Source: Streptomyces globisporus
Lineage (GTDB): Bacteria; Actinomycetota; Actinomycetes; Streptomycetales; Streptomycetaceae
Assembly (NCBI GenBank): GCA_014649555.1
Contig: BMTG01000007.1
Location: forward strand, 248,001 to 312,000
DNA length: 64,000 bases
Direction: 5' to 3'
In this document: in pieces, positions 40,967-49,817 of the stretch
Numbering within the stretch: the stretch's first letter is position 1
How the letters are laid out: every line of letters begins with the position of its first letter
Translations under genes and position numbers: made by a program
The notes under the pieces: model-generated
What the model saw: the letters and a program-made list of their open reading frames with translations, nothing else
Database searches by the model: none
What the model was told of the DNA's origin: nothing

Positions 40967-43516
40967 TCAGCCGATCCTGGTCATCTTGTCGCCGAAGGCC
41001 GCCTCGGGCAGATCGCTCTGCAGCACCACCGGCGCCGTGACCTTTCCGGTGCCGGTTCCCACGGTCACCGAGCCGACCTCGGTCCCGGCCTTCGCGGCCT
41101 GGTCGATGCCCTTGCCGTTGTCCGTGACCTTGAGCTCGACCTTCAGGCCGGACCAGCCGACCGCCTTGAGGTTCTTGGTGGCGACCACCGGGGCCTGTCC
41201 GCCGAAGCCATTGTCCACGTACCCGACGACGTCGCCCTTCTTCACCACCGTCGCGGAGGTGGCCGCCTCCTGCGCGTCCTTGATCAGCTTCAGGCTGTTC
41301 TGGAGCGACAGCTCCAGGCTGTCGTAGACCCGGCCGGTCCCCGCCTGCTGGCCCATCACCGCTCCGTAGATCCACAGCACCTTGCCGTCGACCTTGGTGT
41401 TCGCGGACCAGAGCAGGTTACCGCCGGCCGGGGTGGAGGACCCGGTCTTGATGCCGCTCACTCCCGGCTCCAGCAGCAGGGTGTTGTTGTTGTAGATCTT
41501 GGTGTCTATGCCCTCGATCTCAGCCTGGGGCATGTCCACGATCTTCCGGAAGACCTCGTTGCGCATGACCGCCTGCGCCAGCTTCAGCTGGTCGGCGGCG
41601 GTGGAGACGGTGGTCTTCTCCAGCCCGCTCGGGTCCGTGTACGTCGACGCGGTCATGCCCAGGTCCTTGGCCGCGTCGTTCATCTTCTCGATGAACTTGT
41701 CCTCGGAACCGGCGTCCCAGCGGGCGAGCAGCCGCGCCGCGTTGTTCCCCGAGGGGATCATCAGCAGCTGGAGCATCTGGCGCTGGGTGAACTCCTGCCC
41801 CTTGGTCAGCGGGGCCGTCGACTCGTCGGGCCGCTTGGACTCGTCCTCCGCCTTCTGGTCGACGGTGATCTTCTCGCCCTCCTCGTCACCCTTGAGGGGG
41901 TGCCCCTGGAGGATCACGTAGGCGGTCATGACCTTCGCGACGCTGGCGATCGGGGCCGGCTTCTGCGCGCCCTCGGAACCGAGCGACCCGACGCCGTCCA
42001 CCATCACGGCCGACTGCCCCTGGCCCGGCCAGGACAGCTCCGTCTTCCCGCCCTCGAAGGTGTACGTCGGCTTCGCCGTGAGCTCCAGCGAGGGCTCCGG
42101 AAGCGGGCGCATCACCTGCACGATCGCAAAGACGATCAGCAGGAGGAGCACCAGCGGGGTCCAGATCTTGACCCGTCGCACGGCGGTCCGGACCGGGGTC
42201 TCCGGCGGCGGCGGGGTGTTCGTCAGCTCGGCGAGCAGGTCGAGCGGCGGCTTCGGCGGCAGCGGCTGCTGCCGGGTCCGCTCGGCCGCCGCCCAGGACG
42301 GCGCGGCGGCCGCCGGGGAGCCGGCTTCCGGGGTGCGCGCGGGCGCCTCGGGTCCGGCCGCGGACTCGGACTCAGGCTCCGGCTTGCGGGGCGCGGGAGC
42401 GGCCCGTACGTCGTCGGAGCGCAGCGGCACGAAGGTGCTGGTGCGCTCGGCCTCGCTCTCGGACTTGGCCCCGGCTCCACCCTTGGGCTCGTCCTCCGGC
42501 CGGCTCTTGGGCTTGCCCTCGGCCTTGTCCTCGCGGGGCGGGAGCTTCAGCGCGGTCGTCGCCTGGTCGGCCCGGTCGGCCGGCTTGACCGCCTTGAAGA
42601 TGGCGGTGGGCTGATCGATTCCTCGCAGGTCGGAGGCGTCGTCGGGGGTCGGCTCGGAGTCGGCGGCGGGGACCGGGGCGGGCTCGGAGCCGGAAGCCGT
42701 TGCGGGCTTGGTCTCGGCCTCGGCCTCGGCGGCGGGTGCCTTGTCCGGCGCGGAGTCGGCCTTCGGCTCGTCCTTCGGTTCGTCGCCCTGCTCGGCCTTC
42801 GCCTCCGCGTCCGGCTCCGCGTCCGGCTCGGGCTCCGGCTTCGGATCCGACTTCGCGGCGGGCCCGGGCTCGGGATCGACGTCCTCCGCCTCCTCCGCCT
42901 TCGGCTTGTCCTCGGCCGCGGCATCGACCCAGGCGGCCACGGCAGCACGCAGTCGGCCGTCCCCGTCCCCGTCCTCTTCCGCGGGGGCCTCCGGCTTCCC
43001 GGCCTCCTCCGGCTCGTCCGCCGATGCTTCCGCAGAAGCCTCGGCCGAAGGAGTCTCGGCAGGCGTCTCCGCGTCCGCCTCCTCGGCCTCGGGCGCCTCC
43101 ACGTCCGCGTCCGGGCCTGAGCGGCCCTCAGCGGCTCCCGCGCCCTTCGAAGGCGCGTCGGCGTCTCCAGAGGCCGCAGAGGCCGTCACAGGAGCGCTCT
43201 CAGGCTCGGGGGCGGACTCGGCCTCGGCGGCATCGCTCTCGGGCTCGACGTCGCTCTCGGACTCGGGCCCGGCCTCGGGCGCACGCCGGGCAGCGTCCTC
43301 CGGCAGCCGGGGACGGAACACCGCGGTCGCCGTGTCGGACATGGCTCCCGAGTCCGCACCCGCACCCGTACGGGCATCCGTACCGGCGTCCGCGTCCGCA
43401 TCCTCGTCCGTGTCGGCGCCGGGGTCGCGGAAGACGGCGAAGCGCGGGTCGCGTTCCTCCGCAGCCGTCCCCGACGACTTCCGCTGCTCCGTTTTGTCGG
43501 GGGACTCGCCCGCCAC
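40967..43516 (-). CDS. D-alanyl-D-alanine carboxypeptidase with long acidic tail
   Basis: 849 aa from a GTG at 43516 (GAGGAGG five bases before). Residues 1-440 are cytosolic, Glu/Ala/Pro/Ser-rich and disordered; one helix (about 450-470, WTPLVLLLLIVFAIVQVM) leads to the extracellular S11 peptidase domain with SVAK (Ser near 523), SGN (PSGNNAARLL) and KTG (GIKTGSST). It trims peptidoglycan stem peptides. The tail contains short repeated motifs (FAVFRDP, TATAVFRPR, PTAIFKAVK, ATTALKLPP, TSTFVPLR) spaced by acidic runs, which look like docking or phosphorylation sites. The tail is several times longer than in other DacA-like enzymes. Confidence 0.88.
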   Translation of the reverse strand: MAGESPDKTEQRKSSGTAAEERDPRFAVFRDPGADTDEDADADAGTDARTGAGADSGAMSDTATAVFRPRLPEDAARRAPEAGPESESDVEPESDAAEAESAPEPESAPVTASAASGDADAPSKGAGAAEGRSGPDADVEAPEAEEADAETPAETPSAEASAEASADEPEEAGKPEAPAEEDGDGDGRLRAAVAAWVDAAAEDKPKAEEAEDVDPEPGPAAKSDPKPEPEPDAEPDAEAKAEQGDEPKDEPKADSAPDKAPAAEAEAETKPATASGSEPAPVPAADSEPTPDDASDLRGIDQPTAIFKAVKPADRADQATTALKLPPREDKAEGKPKSRPEDEPKGGAGAKSESEAERTSTFVPLRSDDVRAAPAPRKPEPESESAAGPEAPARTPEAGSPAAAAPSWAAAERTRQQPLPPKPPLDLLAELTNTPPPPETPVRTAVRRVKIWTPLVLLLLIVFAIVQVMRPLPEPSLELTAKPTYTFEGGKTELSWPGQGQSAVMVDGVGSLGSEGAQKPAPIASVAKVMTAYVILQGHPLKGDEEGEKITVDQKAEDESKRPDESTAPLTKGQEFTQRQMLQLLMIPSGNNAARLLARWDAGSEDKFIEKMNDAAKDLGMTASTYTDPSGLEKTTVSTAADQLKLAQAVMRNEVFRKIVDMPQAEIEGIDTKIYNNNTLLLEPGVSGIKTGSSTPAGGNLLWSANTKVDGKVLWIYGAVMGQQAGTGRVYDSLELSLQNSLKLIKDAQEAATSATVVKKGDVVGYVDNGFGGQAPVVATKNLKAVGWSGLKVELKVTDNGKGIDQAAKAGTEVGSVTVGTGTGKVTAPVVLQSDLPEAAFGDKMTRIG

Positions 43517-43708
43517 CGATGCCTCCTCATGCGCTGCGGGGCCACCCCGCGCTGTCCGAACCATCTACCAGTGTCCTGTGTGAACCCCTGGCCGAGCTGC
43601 TAGACGAGAACGACATACCTACTGGTTCCCATACAAAGCGACCAGGCGCTCTCGACAGATGAATGTGAGAGGGGTCACCCTGTCAGACATCCACGCGGGG
43701 AGGCATGG

Positions 43709-44428
43709 ATGGGCAGGAGCCGCAGAACAATCCCGGAGGAGCTTCTGTTGCTCGCTCTGGACCCGACCACGGGTACCACAGCGCAGCCGCAGTCGCTCGA
43801 CCTCGGCCTGGCCGGGGCACAGCTAGTGGAGCTGGCTCTGGCAGGACGGATAGCCCCTGACGGGGATCGTATCGCCGTGGTGATGCCACGGCCGACAGGA
43901 GATCCGACTCTGGACTCCGCACTGGAGCTGCTGCGCCGTCGTGGCAGCCCGGTCCGGGCGGTCCACTGGATCGGCGGGCCCCGGCTGGGGCTGCGTCAGA
44001 TCTATCTCGCCCATCTGGAGCGGTGCGGCATGGTTCATGCCGTGGCGGGCCAGATGTGCGGGGTGCTGCCGACGACGCGCTACCAGGCGACGGAGACGGC
44101 GATCAGCCGGGACATCAGGAACCGGCTGGACAGTGCGATCCGCACCGGCGTACCGCCGGACCCGCGGACCGCGGCGCTCGCCGCACTGGCCCACGCGGTC
44201 GGACTCGGCAAGCACCTGTACCCCGGGAACGAGGGGCGCTCGTCGCGCTCCCGGCTCCGGGACCTGATCAGGCACGACCCGATGGGCGGACTCGTGGCGC
44301 ACGCCGTGATGGACGTCCAGAACGGAGTGGCGGTCCAGCCACGCCGTTCGCAGCAGGCAGCGGGCGTTCCGTTGCAGCCGCAAGCACAGGCCCGTCGCGG
44401 GAGCATGGCGCACACCGCCGCGAGCTGA
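43709..44428 (+). CDS. GOLPH3/VPS74-like protein (GPP34 family)
   Basis: 239 aa, ATG behind GGGGAGG. Typical opening TIPEELLLLALDPTTG, then LGLAGAQLVELALAGRIAPDGDRIAVV, and LRQIYLAHLERCGMVHA. The family is eukaryote-like; in Golgi it binds PI4P and glycosyltransferases, while the role in actinobacteria is unknown. The last 40 residues are Gln/Ala-rich. Divergent from the carboxypeptidase gene across 192 bases; ends at a very strong terminator. Confidence 0.88.
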   Translation: MGRSRRTIPEELLLLALDPTTGTTAQPQSLDLGLAGAQLVELALAGRIAPDGDRIAVVMPRPTGDPTLDSALELLRRRGSPVRAVHWIGGPRLGLRQIYLAHLERCGMVHAVAGQMCGVLPTTRYQATETAISRDIRNRLDSAIRTGVPPDPRTAALAALAHAVGLGKHLYPGNEGRSSRSRLRDLIRHDPMGGLVAHAVMDVQNGVAVQPRRSQQAAGVPLQPQAQARRGSMAHTAAS

Positions 44429-44534
44429 CCGCACGGACCCGGCACACCACGGGAACAGCCTGGTGCGGCCGGGAACAACAGCACACCGCCGTACCGCCGT
44501 CAGTCATCACCGACCCGGTCCGGGAGCCGCACCA

Positions 44535-44578
44535 CGCACGGGGCAGCCGGTAGTCACCATCACCGGCTGCCCCGTGCG
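44535..44578. terminator. Very strong terminator after the GPP34 gene
   Basis: A perfect 17-bp stem (44535-44551 with 44562-44578) with a ten-base loop. The rest of the 287-base gap (44429-44715) shows no gene. Confidence 0.85.
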
Positions 44579-44715
44579 CTTGCGCGCCGTCCCGCGCTCC
44601 GGTGCGTACGCCCCCGTGCCCCGCGTGTGGCCATTTCCCAGCGCGGCCGGGGCAAGGGGTGGCAATCTGCTGAGCAGTAGATACGCACAGCTACATAGCC
44701 GGAGGTGCCGTTCCC

Positions 44716-45573
44716 GTGCCGTCCAACGTCAATCCCACTGTCAGGCGACGCAGGTTGGGCCAGGAATTGCGCCGCCTGCGCGAACTCAAAGGCATGACGG
44801 CCGAGGAAGTGGCGGAGCGCCTGCTGGTCTCGCAGTCGAAGATCAGCCGTCTGGAGAACGGCCGCCGCTCCATCAGCCAGCGCGATGTGCGCGACCTCTG
44901 CGGGGTGTACGAGGTCGAGGACCACCGCATCGTCGACTCCCTGATGCAGATGGCCAAGGACTCGCGCCAGCAGGGCTGGTGGCACGCCTTCGGCGACATC
45001 CCGTACAGCGTCTACATCGGCCTGGAGACCGACGCGGAGTCGCTGCGCGTGTACGAACCCCAGATGGTTCCGGGGCTGCTCCAGACCCGGGCGTACGCCG
45101 AGGCGCTGATCAGCGGCGCGCTGCCCGAGGCCCCGCCGTCGGACATCGAGAAGCGCGTCAACGTACGGTCGCGGCGGCAGGACCGGGTCAACGCGCCGGA
45201 GAATCCGCTGCGACTGTGGGCCGTGATCGACGAGTCGGCGCTGCGCCGGGTGGTCGGCGACAAGCAGGTGATGATCGAGCAGCTGGAACACCTCGTCGAG
45301 CAGTCGCACCTGCCCCATGTCACGGTGCAGGTCCTGCCGTTCGAGATGGGCGCACACCCGGGCATCAACGGCCAGTACGCGATCCTGGAGTTCCCGGACG
45401 CCGCGGACTCCAGCGTCGTCTACATCGAGGGTGTCACGAGCGACCTCTATCTGGAGAAGGCGAACGACGTGCAGCGCTACAGCGTGATGTACGAGCACCT
45501 GCGGGCGCAGGCGCTGAACGTGGAGCAGACCCGGGAGTTCATCAGCAAGATCGCCAAGTCGTACACCAGCTGA
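44716..45573 (+). CDS. Scr1-type HTH regulator (XRE HTH plus DUF5753)
   Basis: 285 aa, GTG start eight bases after GGAGGTG. The N-terminal XRE HTH (RRLGQELRRLRELKGMTAEEVAERLLVSQSKISRLENGRR in outline, residues 12-51) is followed by the DUF5753 effector domain with MVPGLLQTRAYAEALI, RRQDRVN, ESALRRVVGD and VTVQVLPFEMGAHPGINGQYAILEF. This pairs with the DUF397 gene 190 bases downstream, the arrangement of whiJ-like and Scr1/Scr2 systems that act as repressor and small antagonist in development and antibiotic control. Confidence 0.92.
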   Translation: MPSNVNPTVRRRRLGQELRRLRELKGMTAEEVAERLLVSQSKISRLENGRRSISQRDVRDLCGVYEVEDHRIVDSLMQMAKDSRQQGWWHAFGDIPYSVYIGLETDAESLRVYEPQMVPGLLQTRAYAEALISGALPEAPPSDIEKRVNVRSRRQDRVNAPENPLRLWAVIDESALRRVVGDKQVMIEQLEHLVEQSHLPHVTVQVLPFEMGAHPGINGQYAILEFPDAADSSVVYIEGVTSDLYLEKANDVQRYSVMYEHLRAQALNVEQTREFISKIAKSYTS

Positions 45574-45593
45574 ATCCGGACAGTGGAGTGAGC

Positions 45594-45618
45594 GGCGGCG
45601 GGATTATACACCGCCGCC
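45594..45618 (+). terminator. Hairpin between regulator and DUF397 gene
   Basis: GGCGGCGG (45594-45601) and CCGCCGCC (45611-45618) form an 8-bp stem with a nine-base AT-containing loop. It may be a partial terminator that sets the ratio of the two proteins. Confidence 0.55.
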
Positions 45619-45762
45619 CACGCACAGCAGAAGACCTACTGGAGAAAGACCATCCGGTCGAGTGAACGGCCATCTCATGGACGGGGCTTGGCGAGTAGCG
45701 TCGATCACGCCAATCGGAATCAGGTTGGTGCGACTCCCCCAACTCTCTGAACCGGAGTGAAC

Positions 45763-45969
45763 ATGGCAATTCTTCAGGGTGCTACGGACCAGTGGACGAA
45801 GTCGTCGTACTCCGGGGGCAACGGCGCGTGCGTCGAGGTCAAGTCCCCGGTCGCGCTGTCCATCGCCGTGCGTGACTCGAAGGCCCCCGAGGGCCCCTCG
45901 ATCACCTTCGTCCCCGGTGCGTGGAACGCGTTCGTGCGCGATGTCGCCACGGGCTCGATCAACGCCTGA
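45763..45969 (+). CDS. DUF397 protein, partner of the Scr1-type regulator
   Basis: 68 aa from the ATG at 45763 with GGAG five bases upstream. The family pattern is complete: WTKSSYSGGNGACVEV, IAVRDSKAPEGPSITF, and WNAFVRDVATG. DUF397 proteins bind the cognate XRE/DUF5753 regulator and relieve repression. It has its own probable promoter region in the 189-base gap behind the regulator gene. Confidence 0.93.
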   Translation: MAILQGATDQWTKSSYSGGNGACVEVKSPVALSIAVRDSKAPEGPSITFVPGAWNAFVRDVATGSINA

Positions 45970-45983
45970 TCAGCCGGCACCGT

Positions 45984-46090
45984 TCACGTATCACCGCACC
46001 ACCGCACCACTCTGCATTTCCGCACCACCGCACCACCCGCACCACCTGATGGAGCCCTCTCGACCGGTTCGCCGTCCTGGCCGAGGGGGC
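45984..46090. repeat. CCGCACCA repeat and terminator after DUF397 gene
   Basis: About six imperfect CCGCACCA units occupy 45989-46050. They are followed by AGCCCTCTCG paired with CGAGGGGGCT (46051-46060 and about 46080-46089), a likely bidirectional terminator between convergent genes. Confidence 0.6.
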
Positions 46091-46115
46091 TCGGCACGAT
46101 CCGGACGACCCGGTG

Positions 46116-46982
46116 TCACCGCAGCCGGTCGACGTAACGGTCCGTCCCCGGCACGGTCGGTACGAACGGGGCGACCAGCTCGACCCGCCCGAGGCCGCTC
46201 TCCGCGACCGCCGCGTCGAGGCCGGTGAAGCGGCTCGCCCAGCAGCTCCGCGGGTCCTCCTGGAGGAACCACAGCAGCGTCAGCCGGGTGTCGACCCCCT
46301 CGACCTGCTTGACGTACGTCATCCGGTCGCCTGGCAGCGGCGTCGGCCGGAACACCGTGACCATGGCCGCGGGCGACCCCTTCAGCCGCTTCGGGAGATG
46401 GCGCGAACGCAGCCATTCCAGCAACTCCGCCCGCTGCTTGGGGCCTTCGGCGTCGACGACCTGGAGAACGAGGCCCGCGTACGGGTGGTCGAGGGCGTGG
46501 AAGTCCCGGGGGCCGGCGGCCCCGTCGCGGTAGACGGTGGCCTCGTGGTCCTGGAACGCCGTGAAGACGTGGGTCCGGTCCTGGTAGACCCGGCCGTCCC
46601 GGTTCAGTCGCTTGTTGATCGCGACGGTCCACTTCATGTGGTCGTCGTAGCGCCCCTCGGTCACCCAGTACGTCGACAGATAGCATCCCGCGCCGACGGG
46701 CTGGGCGACCGCCGACTTCTCCGGATAGCGGAGCTCCTGGAGAGCCTTGGTGGCCACCCAGCGGCGTCCGGCGAAGATCCACGGCATGGCCGTGGCGCCC
46801 GCATAGTAGTGGTCGTCCTCGTACCAGCGGTTGTACGCGTACTCATGGCCCGGATGCGGTTCGACCATGGTGATCAGCGCATGCCCGGGACGGACCCCGT
46901 ACGGCCCCGCCCCCGCCAGCTCCGCATACCGCTCGCTCCCCGCTCCGGCGTCCTCACTCCCCGTTCCGCCGTCCTCGTTCAT
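46116..46982 (-). CDS. Conserved hypothetical protein, EthD-like repeats
   Basis: 288 aa, soluble, no signal peptide. Two halves each carry a pattern of dimeric alpha-beta barrel proteins: LITMVEPHPGHEYAYNRWYEDDHYYAGA near residue 38 (the EYAYNRWYEDDH part resembles EthD-type N-W-Y-x-x-H), and GLVLQVVDAEGPKQRAELLEWLRSRHLPKRL near 170. Many Trp/Tyr/His residues suggest a binding pocket. It is divergent from an SDR gene with a shared palindromic operator, so the two probably act on one metabolite. Not assigned to a named enzyme. Confidence 0.7.
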   Translation of the reverse strand: MNEDGGTGSEDAGAGSERYAELAGAGPYGVRPGHALITMVEPHPGHEYAYNRWYEDDHYYAGATAMPWIFAGRRWVATKALQELRYPEKSAVAQPVGAGCYLSTYWVTEGRYDDHMKWTVAINKRLNRDGRVYQDRTHVFTAFQDHEATVYRDGAAGPRDFHALDHPYAGLVLQVVDAEGPKQRAELLEWLRSRHLPKRLKGSPAAMVTVFRPTPLPGDRMTYVKQVEGVDTRLTLLWFLQEDPRSCWASRFTGLDAAVAESGLGRVELVAPFVPTVPGTDRYVDRLR

Positions 46983-47024
46983 CGTCTCTCCCTTCCCCTT
47001 CCATCGGCTCCCGCCCCCCTCTAC

Positions 47025-47041
47025 CCTGACGGACCGTCAGG
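47025..47041. promoter_or_regulatory. Perfect 17-bp palindrome CCTGACGG-A-CCGTCAGG
   Basis: It lies between divergent genes, 26 bases before the SDR start and 42 bases before the other. TGACGG-N-CCGTCA is a frequent TetR-family operator form. No TetR gene is adjacent, so the regulator must be elsewhere. Confidence 0.7.
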
Positions 47042-47067
47042 TGAACTGCCAGAGCCGGGAGGCGCCG

Positions 47068-47850
47068 ATGTTGCTCACGGGGAAGACCGTCATCGTCTCG
47101 GGTGTCGGGCCGGGGCTCGGGCACCGGGTCGCGGAGACCGTCGTCCGGGACGGGGGGTGCGCGGTGCTCGGCGCGCGTACGGCGGCGAACCTCGCCAAGT
47201 CGGCGGCCGGGATCGATCCGGACGGCGGCCGCACGGCCTTCCTGCCCACCGACATCACGGACGAGACGCAGTGCGAGGCGCTGGCCGCACTGGCGGTCGA
47301 GCGGTTCGGGAGGATCGACGCGGTGGTCCATGTCGCCGCCTGGGACAGCTACTTCGGCGGCCTCCAGGACGCGGACTTCGCCACCTGGCAGTCGGTCATC
47401 GACGTGAATCTCCTGGGGACACTGCGGATGACCCGGGCCTGCCTGCCCGCGCTCAAGGAGCGGGGCGGCTCGGTGGTGGTGATCGGCACCCAGTCCGCGG
47501 TGGCCGCGCCGTCCCAGGTGTGGCAGGCGGCGTACGCGGCGTCCAAGGGGGCGCTCACCTCGGCGATGTACTCGCTGGCGCGGGAGCTGGGCCCGGACCG
47601 GATCCGGGTCAACACGGTGCTGCCGGGCTGGATGTGGGGGCCGCCGGTGGAGGCGTACGTCCGGTTCACCGCGGACTCCGAAGGCGTACCGGAGTCCGTG
47701 GTGCTGGCCCGGCTCACCGAGCGGATGGCGCTGCCCGAGCTGGCCACGGACGGGGACGTGGCGGAGGCCGTGGCCTTCCTGGCCTCCGACCGGGCCCGGG
47801 CGATCACCGGCCAGTCGCTGCTGGTCAACGCGGGCGAGCTGATGCGCTGA
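47068..47850 (+). CDS. SDR family oxidoreductase
   Basis: 260 aa from the ATG at 47068 (CGGGAGG upstream). Classical SDR: cofactor loop VSGVGPGLGHRVAE (a G-x3-G-x-G variant, with VGPGLG), NADP-preferring GARTAANL, DITDETQ, the AAWDS replacement of NAG near residue 90, and catalytic YAASKGAL with Ser of GTQSAVA upstream. C-terminal NTVLPGWMWGPP and ITGQSLLVNAGE are canonical. Substrate unknown. Likely co-regulated with the divergent EthD-like gene. Confidence 0.9.
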   Translation: MLLTGKTVIVSGVGPGLGHRVAETVVRDGGCAVLGARTAANLAKSAAGIDPDGGRTAFLPTDITDETQCEALAALAVERFGRIDAVVHVAAWDSYFGGLQDADFATWQSVIDVNLLGTLRMTRACLPALKERGGSVVVIGTQSAVAAPSQVWQAAYAASKGALTSAMYSLARELGPDRIRVNTVLPGWMWGPPVEAYVRFTADSEGVPESVVLARLTERMALPELATDGDVAEAVAFLASDRARAITGQSLLVNAGELMR

Positions 47851-48233
47851 CGGACCCGTACACGGACACGCGACACCCTCCCTCTCGACTTCTCGGCCGC
47901 ACGGGACCCGCATCCCGTGCGGCCTTCGCGCGTTGTCGCACGCTCCCCGACCTCTCCGGAGCTCTCTTCACTTCTCTTCCGCACAGCCTGACGAAGTGCC
48001 CGCTCATCGTGTGGCCGCAGTCACGTTCGCGACAACGCCCCACAAGGTCAAGAACACGTAAAATCGTTCGCCTTACTGACCTGCGTTCACATCCATGACC
48101 CGCGACAGCCTTGACCGAGCCCCCTCGGAAGGGGTTCAATCCCCGAAGTCCCCGCCCCCGCACGGGGACACCGCTGAACGGCCGTACCGACGAAGTGCGC
48201 TCCCGTTCACAAGGCGGACCCCTGGAGGGGGAC
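47851..48233 (+). terminator. Terminator after SDR and symporter leader
   Basis: GGCCGCACGGGA (47895-47906) and TCCCGTGCGGCC (47913-47924) make a perfect 12-bp hairpin with a six-base loop. The remaining 300 bases form the leader of the symporter gene; GTAAAAT near 48057 is a possible -10. No gene is seen here. Confidence 0.7.
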
Positions 48234-49817
48234 ATGAACAGTCTCGACTGGGCTGTACTCATCGGATACTTCGGCGTGATGGTCGCGATCGGGCTCTGGT
48301 CGCACAAACGCGTGGACAACGTCAGCGACTTCTTCACGGCCGGCGGCAGGATGCCGTGGTGGCTGTCGGGCATCTCGCACCACATGTCCGGCTACAGCGC
48401 GGTGATGTTCACCGGTTACGCCGGCATCGCGTACCAGTACGGAGTCACGTCCTTCGTGACCTGGTCGCTGCCGATCGCCATCGGCATCTTCATCGGCGCG
48501 AAGCTCTTCGCACCCCGGCTGAACCGGCTGCGTTCGCGGCTCCATGTCGCCTCGCCGCTGGAGTACCTCAAGAACCGCTACAACCTGCAGACCCAGCAGG
48601 CCCTCGCCTGGTCGGGGCTGCTGCTGAAGATCGTGGACGTCGGCGCCAAGTGGGCGGCCATCGCCACCCTGCTGTCCGTGTTCACCGGTCTCTCGATCTC
48701 CCAGGGCATCCTGATCACCGGGGTCGTCACCGGGATCTACTGCACCGTCGGCGGCCTGTGGGCGGACGCGCTCACCGAACTGGGCCAGTTCATCATCCAG
48801 TTGTTCGCCGGACTGGCGATGCTCTTCGCGGTGATGAGCGAGCTCGACGGCTTCTCCACCCTGTGGACGGTCTGGGAGAAGCTCCCCGACGGGCACGCGG
48901 AGCCGACCGCCGGACCGTACACGGTGACCTTCCTGCTGGCGTTCCTCTTCATCAAGACCTTCGAGTACAACGGCGGCATGTGGAACCAGGCCCAGCGGTA
49001 CATGGCGACCGACTCGGCCGCATCCGCGACCCGTTCGGCGCGGCTCTCGGCGATGCTGTGGTTCGTCTGGCCGCTCGTGCTGTTCTTCCCGATGTGGTGC
49101 GCGCCGCTGCTGGTCGACGCGCAGAAGCCGGACGCCTCCGACAGCTACGCCCTGATGACCGAACAGCTGCTGCCGCACGGCTTGTTGGGCCTGGTCATCG
49201 TCGGCTTCTTCTCCCACACGATGGCCATGTGCTCCTCGGACGCCAACGCCATCGCCGCCGTCTTCACCCGGGACATCGCCCCGACTCTGTCGAAGGCGGC
49301 ACGCGGCTGGAGCGAGCGGGCCGGGCTGATCGCGGCCCGCTGGACCACGGTGGCCTTCCTGGCTCTCTCCATGGCCATCGCGACCCAGGTCAACTCGCCC
49401 ACGTTCAAGGACATCATCACCGTCGTGATCAAGTGGGTCGCCGGTCTGATGGGCCCGATCGCGATCCCGTTCATGCTGGGCCTGCTGCGCCCGTTCCGGA
49501 AGTCCGGTCCGACGGCGGCGCTGGTCAGCTGGGCGGCGGGGCTGATCGCGTTCTGGCTGGTCAACTACCCGGTCAACTGGGCCGTCGAGGGCGGAGTGCC
49601 GCTCCAGTACCAGGTGTCCGTACCGCTGGCGGTCTCGCTCGTGCTGTACATCCTGATCGGCTTCGTGAAGCCGGAGGACACCCCGGAGCGCGACGCGGTC
49701 CTGGCGCGGATCAACGAGGGTGACGGGGACGGGGGTCACGGGGACGGTACGGGAACGGCCGCGACCGTCCCCGCCCAGGACGGCGGCCCGACCCCGGCGC
49801 CTCAGCCGCGCGGGTAG
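48234..49817 (+). CDS. Sodium:solute symporter (SSS family)
   Basis: 527 aa from the ATG at 48234 with TGGAGGGGG upstream; an in-frame start at 48111 is unsupported. About 13 helices. Family blocks: DFFTAGGRMPWWLSGISHHMS, YSAVMFTGYAGIAYQYG, LEYLKNRY, YCTVGGLWADALTELGQFIIQL, and MWNQAQRYMA. The C-terminal tail is Gly/Asp-rich. Sodium-driven uptake of a sugar, organic acid or osmolyte; substrate not readable. The 3' end overlaps the convergent next gene by 16 bases. Confidence 0.9.
   Translation: MNSLDWAVLIGYFGVMVAIGLWSHKRVDNVSDFFTAGGRMPWWLSGISHHMSGYSAVMFTGYAGIAYQYGVTSFVTWSLPIAIGIFIGAKLFAPRLNRLRSRLHVASPLEYLKNRYNLQTQQALAWSGLLLKIVDVGAKWAAIATLLSVFTGLSISQGILITGVVTGIYCTVGGLWADALTELGQFIIQLFAGLAMLFAVMSELDGFSTLWTVWEKLPDGHAEPTAGPYTVTFLLAFLFIKTFEYNGGMWNQAQRYMATDSAASATRSARLSAMLWFVWPLVLFFPMWCAPLLVDAQKPDASDSYALMTEQLLPHGLLGLVIVGFFSHTMAMCSSDANAIAAVFTRDIAPTLSKAARGWSERAGLIAARWTTVAFLALSMAIATQVNSPTFKDIITVVIKWVAGLMGPIAIPFMLGLLRPFRKSGPTAALVSWAAGLIAFWLVNYPVNWAVEGGVPLQYQVSVPLAVSLVLYILIGFVKPEDTPERDAVLARINEGDGDGGHGDGTGTAATVPAQDGGPTPAPQPRG

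Noticed and set aside
40412-43120. A 900-codon plus-strand frame opposite the carboxypeptidase and polytopic protein genes
   Set aside because: Low-complexity Arg/Leu/Gly product caused by the repetitive acidic tail read in antisense.
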